Below the pieces are notes generated by a model. That model was given only the letters and a program-made list of their open reading frames with translations. It was not told where the DNA came from and searched no databases. A stretch of DNA of 23,821 bases, taken from contig CAILAQ010000585.1 in NCBI GenBank assembly GCA_903832165.1, positions 1-23,821 on the forward strand, given 5' to 3'. Positions 20,226-23,821 of the stretch are shown in pieces. Source of the DNA: an uncultured Bacteroidota bacterium. GTDB lineage: Bacteria > Bacteroidota > Bacteroidia > Bacteroidales > UBA12481. Position 1 is the first letter of the stretch; each line of letters begins with the position of its first letter. The translations under genes were made by a program, and so were the position numbers.

Positions 20226-23042
20226 ATGATGGGACTAAAGAGAATAATATACATTGCGAGACTTCCGATTCTCCTGTCTTTTTTAGTCATTGCCAGCCAC
20301 TTGCCGGTTTTCGCTCAGTCGAACGAAGATTGCCTGATGTGCCATGATGACCCGAGTTTATCGATCGAGAAAAACGGAAAGAAAATCTCTTTGTATGTGA
20401 CCGCCAAAACACTGGGAGGTTCTGTTCATAAGGATCTGAAATGTGTTGCTTGCCATGAAGATGCTGCCGTTGCTGAATTCCCGCATCCGGAAGGGCTGAA
20501 GCCGGTTAGTTGTGGTAAATGCCACACTGAACCTGACAAGCAGTTTGAAGCCGGGGTTCACGGACAGGCAAAAAGGCTCAAATCATTGTATGCCCCGGAT
20601 TGTAAAGAGTGCCATGGCGATCACGAGATCTTGTCAAGGACCAATCCGAAATCACGAACCTATAAGATGAATGTGCCGGTTTTATGCGGTAAATGTCATC
20701 GCGAAGGTGCTCCGGTCGCCCGCATATATAATGTATCTGAACACAATATACTGGAGAATTACAGCTCTGATGTGCATGGTATCGGCCTGTTCAAAAAGGG
20801 ACTGATCGTTTCCGCAACTTGTAATGACTGTCACGGTAATCACCTGGTCCTGCCGCATACCAGTCCTAACTCCTCGATCTCCGTTAACAATATTGCCAAA
20901 ACCTGTATGACCTGCCACACAAAGATTGAGGAGGTCCATACCAAGATTATTAAAGGGGCTCTCTGGGAGGAAAAACCGGGTTCGATACCTGCGTGTACCT
21001 CCTGCCATATTCCGCACCGCGTGAGCACGCAGAATATTGTGGCGAATATCTCCGACCGCGAGTGCATTAAATGCCATGAAAATTCCACAGCTTCCATGCA
21101 GGTTGGTGACTCAACAGTTTCAATGAAGGTCAACAAGGCCGACCTGGCTAATTCGGTTCATAAGAATATTGCCTGTGTCAAGTGCCACTCTGATGTATCA
21201 TCCAACCGGGCAAGGCCTTGCGAAACAGCCGGCAAGATCGACTGCTCTTCCTGCCACGCTGAAGTATCTGCCCTGTATGCCGGTAGCGGGCACGGTCAGG
21301 CATACGACCGGAAAGATAAAAATGCACCTTACTGTACCACCTGCCATGGTACGCACAAAGCAAAATCGAGATTGGATGATACTTCGCCATCCTATCGGGC
21401 AAATATTCCGACACTCTGCGGATCGTGCCACAAAACCAATGGAAAGGCCAACGAAGGAACCGATCTGCATCAGAAGAATACATTGGTCGACTATTCTCAG
21501 AGTATTCATGGCAAGGGGCTGATAGAGAAAGGGCTGACAGTTAGCGCGGTCTGTACCGACTGCCACTCCACTCACAATATCCTTAAGGAGACCAATGAGC
21601 TTTCGACCATTTATACCAAGAATGTTCCGGCCACCTGCGCCACCTGCCATAAGGGTATTTACGATGAATATGTCAAGAGCGATCATGCGATAACCAAGGA
21701 TGGGAAAGAGAAGAAATATCCTACCTGCGTGGATTGTCATACCTCGCACGAGATCAGCTCCACTGGCGGTGATGCTTTTATGGATGAGGTTACCACACAG
21801 TGCGGCAGCTGTCATAAAGAGACTGCAGAGACCTATATGCTCACCTATCACGGCAAGGCCCACACACTTGGTTATTCGAAAGCGGCCAAGTGTTCCGATT
21901 GCCATGGATCTCATACCATTCTTGCTATAAACAATCCTAATTCATCAGTTGGAAGCATAAATATCGTTGCCACCTGTCAGAAATGCCATCCCGATGCCAA
22001 CAAGAGATTTACCGGGTACCTGACACATGCAACTCACCATAACAAGGAAAAATACGGTGTGCTGTTCTATACCTTCTGGGCCATGACCAGCTTGCTGATT
22101 GGCGTATTTCTGTTCTTTGGTGTTCACCTGGTTCTCTGGTTCCCGCGTTCGTTAAAATCAATGAGGGAAAAGAAGAAGAAGGAAAAAGAAAAGTTGCAGG
22201 ATACCCTGGCAGATAAATATTTTGTCAAGCGGTTTAGCCGCAGCCAGCGGATGACCCACCTGTTTGTCATCATCAGTTTCCTGATGCTGGCACTTACCGG
22301 TATGATCCTGAAGTTCTCCAATATGGCATGGGCTGCCTTCCTCGCCGACCTGCTCGGCGGTGCGCAGGTTGCAGGTAAGATTCACCGGGTTGGGGCTTTC
22401 ATCACTTTCTGCTATTTCGGTTTCCACCTGTTCTCACTGATCAGAACCAAAATCAAGAAGCGCATTCCTATCGGGAAATTTGTTTTCGGAAATAATTCCC
22501 TGATGTTCAATATGCAGGATATCAGAGATTTTGGTGCTACGATGAAATGGTTTGTCGGTCGCGGGCCAAAACCGGCTTATGGAAGATGGACCTATTGGGA
22601 GAAATTTGATTACATGGCTGTATTCTGGGGGGTTGCCGTTATCGGATTCTCCGGATTGGTGCTCTGGTTCCCGGAGGTTTTCACAAAAATATTACCTGGC
22701 TGGCTGATCAACGTTGCACAGATCATCCACAGTGATGAGGCTTTACTGGCTGTAGGATTCATCTTTACCTACCACTTTTTTAATACCCACCTGCGTCCCG
22801 ATGCTTTCCCGATGGATACCGTCATCTTTACCGGATTGGTTCCATTCGAAGATTTCAAGCACGATCGTCCTCGTGAATACGAAGAACTCAAGGCAAGCGG
22901 CCGCCTGAAAAAGGTTATGGTTAAGAAGGAAACTAAAAGCTGGTATTACAATATTATCCGCGGATTTGGATTTTTCTTCCTGACCTTTGGATTGATACTG
23001 GTTTGCTTTATCATCTACTCGATGCTCTTCGGATACAAATAG
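20226..23042 (+). CDS. 19-heme cytochrome c fused to a b-type membrane cytochrome
   Basis: This 938-residue protein has a signal peptide (ends V-F-A-Q). Residues of about 35-600 carry 19 CxxCH haem sites, from CLMCH to CQKCH. A helix at about 610-636 brings the chain into the membrane, a very basic loop (K-K-K-K-E-K-E-K) fits a cytoplasmic position, and five more helices follow at about 676-697, 718-740, 794-815, 832-857 and 910-936. These hold His pairs (M-T-H-L, K-I-H-R, F-G-F-H-L-F, I-I-H-S-D-E, T-Y-H-F-F-N-T-H-L) typical of a bis-haem b domain that handles quinone. The plan is that of Geobacter CbcL, a menaquinol oxidase with c and b domains, but with more haems. The haem domain contains a tandem duplication. 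Likely role: quinol oxidation or reduction linked to periplasmic electron flow. Confidence 0.92.
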   Translation: MMGLKRIIYIARLPILLSFLVIASHLPVFAQSNEDCLMCHDDPSLSIEKNGKKISLYVTAKTLGGSVHKDLKCVACHEDAAVAEFPHPEGLKPVSCGKCHTEPDKQFEAGVHGQAKRLKSLYAPDCKECHGDHEILSRTNPKSRTYKMNVPVLCGKCHREGAPVARIYNVSEHNILENYSSDVHGIGLFKKGLIVSATCNDCHGNHLVLPHTSPNSSISVNNIAKTCMTCHTKIEEVHTKIIKGALWEEKPGSIPACTSCHIPHRVSTQNIVANISDRECIKCHENSTASMQVGDSTVSMKVNKADLANSVHKNIACVKCHSDVSSNRARPCETAGKIDCSSCHAEVSALYAGSGHGQAYDRKDKNAPYCTTCHGTHKAKSRLDDTSPSYRANIPTLCGSCHKTNGKANEGTDLHQKNTLVDYSQSIHGKGLIEKGLTVSAVCTDCHSTHNILKETNELSTIYTKNVPATCATCHKGIYDEYVKSDHAITKDGKEKKYPTCVDCHTSHEISSTGGDAFMDEVTTQCGSCHKETAETYMLTYHGKAHTLGYSKAAKCSDCHGSHTILAINNPNSSVGSINIVATCQKCHPDANKRFTGYLTHATHHNKEKYGVLFYTFWAMTSLLIGVFLFFGVHLVLWFPRSLKSMREKKKKEKEKLQDTLADKYFVKRFSRSQRMTHLFVIISFLMLALTGMILKFSNMAWAAFLADLLGGAQVAGKIHRVGAFITFCYFGFHLFSLIRTKIKKRIPIGKFVFGNNSLMFNMQDIRDFGATMKWFVGRGPKPAYGRWTYWEKFDYMAVFWGVAVIGFSGLVLWFPEVFTKILPGWLINVAQIIHSDEALLAVGFIFTYHFFNTHLRPDAFPMDTVIFTGLVPFEDFKHDRPREYEELKASGRLKKVMVKKETKSWYYNIIRGFGFFFLTFGLILVCFIIYSMLFGYK

Positions 23043-23075
23043 ACAAATAAGGCCGTTTTTAAACTGTCAGAAAAC

Positions 23076-23115
23076 AAAAAGCCCCGCTGTTCATCTGAGC
23101 AGCAGGGCTTTTTTT
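23076..23115. terminator. Bidirectional hairpin terminator between convergent cytochrome genes
   Basis: AAAAAGCCCCGCTG (23076-23089), a 10-nt loop, then CAGCAGGGC (23100-23108) and TTTTTTT, with one C-A mismatch in the stem. The A-run on one side and T-run on the other allow it to work in both directions, which fits the convergent arrangement of the 19-heme and tetraheme genes. Confidence 0.85.
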
Positions 23116-23135
23116 AAAAACTAATGAAAGGAGAA

Positions 23136-23633
23136 CTACTGAACTTTAGCCGGATTCGGGTGAGCGATTTTCGCAGCGTATGTTTTGAAATCAAACCCTT
23201 TGAAATTTTTGCTTTCAGCATTATGACACTTCTTGCAAACTTTTTCATCCGGCATAATTAAACCTGCAGCAATTGCTTTTGCTTTGTCTTTCATGATGGG
23301 CAGCGACTTGTAACCACTACCTGCACCGTGACATGATTCGCATGATACACCTTCAGCAACCGTAACGGTTTGTGTATCGCTTAAAGTCAGACCGAAAGCA
23401 GTTGAGTGGCATTTCAGGCACTTTGGATCTTTAGCTTCATCACCTTTAAGGGCAGACATTGCTTTTGCATGTGGGCCGGCAGCCCATTTGTTGTACTGTT
23501 CGCCTGTTGGCGGCTTGTTGTGGCACATTTTGCATTTTGCTGCACCAATGTACTCTTTTGTCTGTGCCTGAGCCGGAACAACGGCTACCAGCAGACCGCA
23601 AACGAGTACCATCGAAAAGAATCTCGTTAACAT
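23136..23633 (-). CDS. Periplasmic tetraheme cytochrome c, c554-like
   Basis: This 165-residue protein has a signal peptide (MLTRFFSMVLVCGLLVAVVP, then A-Q-A-Q) and four CxxCH sites: CKMCH (34-38), CLKCH, CESCH and CKKCH. The order K-C-x-x-C-H, then Y-x-K-W-x-x-x-P-H-A-K-A at about 50, D-P-K-C-L-K-C-H-S-T-A-F-G, and G-V-S-C-E-S-C-H-G-A-G is the pattern of cytochrome c554/multihaem 'cytochrome_C554' domain proteins. These shuttle electrons in the periplasm. The ATG at 23633 is chosen because GGAGG ends 5 bp before it; the in-frame TTG upstream (23645) overlaps this ribosome-binding site. It is convergent to the 19-heme gene, with which it may exchange electrons (inference). Confidence 0.9.
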   Translation of the reverse strand: MLTRFFSMVLVCGLLVAVVPAQAQTKEYIGAAKCKMCHNKPPTGEQYNKWAAGPHAKAMSALKGDEAKDPKCLKCHSTAFGLTLSDTQTVTVAEGVSCESCHGAGSGYKSLPIMKDKAKAIAAGLIMPDEKVCKKCHNAESKNFKGFDFKTYAAKIAHPNPAKVQ

Positions 23634-23681
23634 AGATACCTCCAATTAAGTTAATAGTTTGTTGTTGACTGTAATTTAGCG

Positions 23682-23689
23682 CGAATATA
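23682..23689 (-). promoter_or_regulatory. Probable -7 box for tetraheme cytochrome gene
   Basis: On the minus strand the bases read TATATTCG, the same octamer proposed for the FNR-like gene at 11825-11832, one mismatch from TAnnTTTG. It lies 48 bp before the ATG at 23633, and no TTG is seen at -33. Confidence 0.4.
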
Positions 23690-23731
23690 TAAAAATATAC
23701 GTATACAGATAACTGCTCCTGAATATTTACC

Positions 23732-23769
23732 TTTAGACCTGTCAGCTTTATAAAGCTGTCAGGTCTAAA
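23732..23769. repeat. 38-bp near-perfect palindrome
   Basis: From TTTAGACCTG to CAGGTCTAAA with centre at 23750/23751 (CTTTATAAAG). Only one position (T23742 against T23759) breaks the symmetry. There is no T-run beyond the stem, so it is not a typical terminator. It lies between the divergent tetraheme gene and a possible rightward gene at the window edge. Confidence 0.85.
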
Positions 23770-23779
23770 TTAAGGCACC

Positions 23780-23821
23780 GTGAATCTGAAACAATTTCTG
23801 TACCAAAAGTTTATCGAAGGA
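23780..23821 (+). CDS. Possible start of a rightward gene, cut by window edge
   Basis: From the GTG at 23780 there are 14 open codons to the edge, reading M-N-L-K-Q-F-L-Y-Q-K-F-I-E-G, which has a natural amphipathic protein-like composition. A stop (TAA) lies in frame at 23771, so the start can only be this GTG or later. The fragment is too short to identify, and a chance open frame cannot be excluded. Confidence 0.25.
   Translation, partial: MNLKQFLYQKFIEG

Noticed and set aside
21225..21262. A twentieth haem site with expanded spacing near C-E-T-A-G-K-I-D-C-S-S-C-H
   Set aside because: The sequence already contains a standard CSSCH. The extra upstream Cys has no His partner at the right place.
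21198..21914. 238-codon open frame antisense to the 19-heme gene
   Set aside because: Long antisense frames are expected opposite Cys/His-rich multihaem genes. The translation shows no domain, and the sense gene is certain.
12009..23633. NrfA-type nitrite reductase or hydroxylamine oxidoreductase
   Set aside because: No CxxCK haem motif and no HAO-type octahaem arrangement with a crosslink Tyr is seen. The haem proteins here look like carriers.

Overview
The window looks like a chromosomal segment of a Bacteroidota (Bacteroidetes) bacterium, probably an anaerobic or facultative environmental member of the Bacteroidales/Marinilabiliales type. The evidence is several TAnnTTTG-type -7 promoter boxes a short distance upstream of genes, few Shine-Dalgarno sequences, a FISUMP lipoprotein, a DUF5777-like beta-barrel, lipoprotein glycosidases, and intergenic DNA full of short-period and inverted repeats. 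No tRNA, rRNA, insertion sequence or CRISPR array is visible.

Layout. (1) 1-2990: a secreted-protein gene cut by the left edge, divergent from a transaldolase-glucose-6-phosphate isomerase operon (sugar phosphate metabolism). (2) 2991-4782: a repeat-rich stretch with a secreted DsrE-like protein and a beta-barrel-like envelope protein. Each is preceded by an in-register heptamer array that runs up to its promoter. (3) 4769-10130 on the minus strand: a GH2 lipoprotein, a large six-hairpin-like presumed carbohydrate-active protein, and an atypical SDR (NAD-binding) protein. (4) 10277-10993: a FISUMP lipoprotein. (5) 11105-23633: a respiratory/electron-transfer region. An FNR-type regulator is divergent from a hexaheme lipoprotein. 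This is followed by a diheme lipoprotein, a beta-barrel, a heptaheme membrane-anchored cytochrome c, a b-type cytochrome, two M14-type peptidase homologues (the first lacking the catalytic residues), a giant 19-heme cytochrome c fused to a b-type cytochrome, and a convergent tetraheme cytochrome c.

Working model (inference). The region encodes 38 CxxCH haem sites in five proteins. The two b-type membrane modules (one encoded as a separate c + b pair, one fused) look like quinol-cytochrome c exchange points in the inner membrane. The heptaheme, tetraheme and 19-heme domains could carry electrons across the periplasm. The hexaheme and diheme lipoproteins plus the barrel could form an outer-membrane conduit or surface-exposed terminus. 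This resembles porin-cytochrome and CbcL-type extracellular respiration of other phyla in logic, but the parts are different. No recognisable terminal reductase (no CxxCK NrfA haem, no molybdopterin enzyme) is in the window, so the electron acceptor is unknown.

Regulation. The 196-bp gap between the FNR-like gene's ATG and the hexaheme gene's ATG holds four TGA-N6-TCA sites (three exact, one with one mismatch) spaced by exactly 21 bp. This is the most striking non-coding signal in the window. It suggests cooperative, helically phased binding by the neighbouring regulator.
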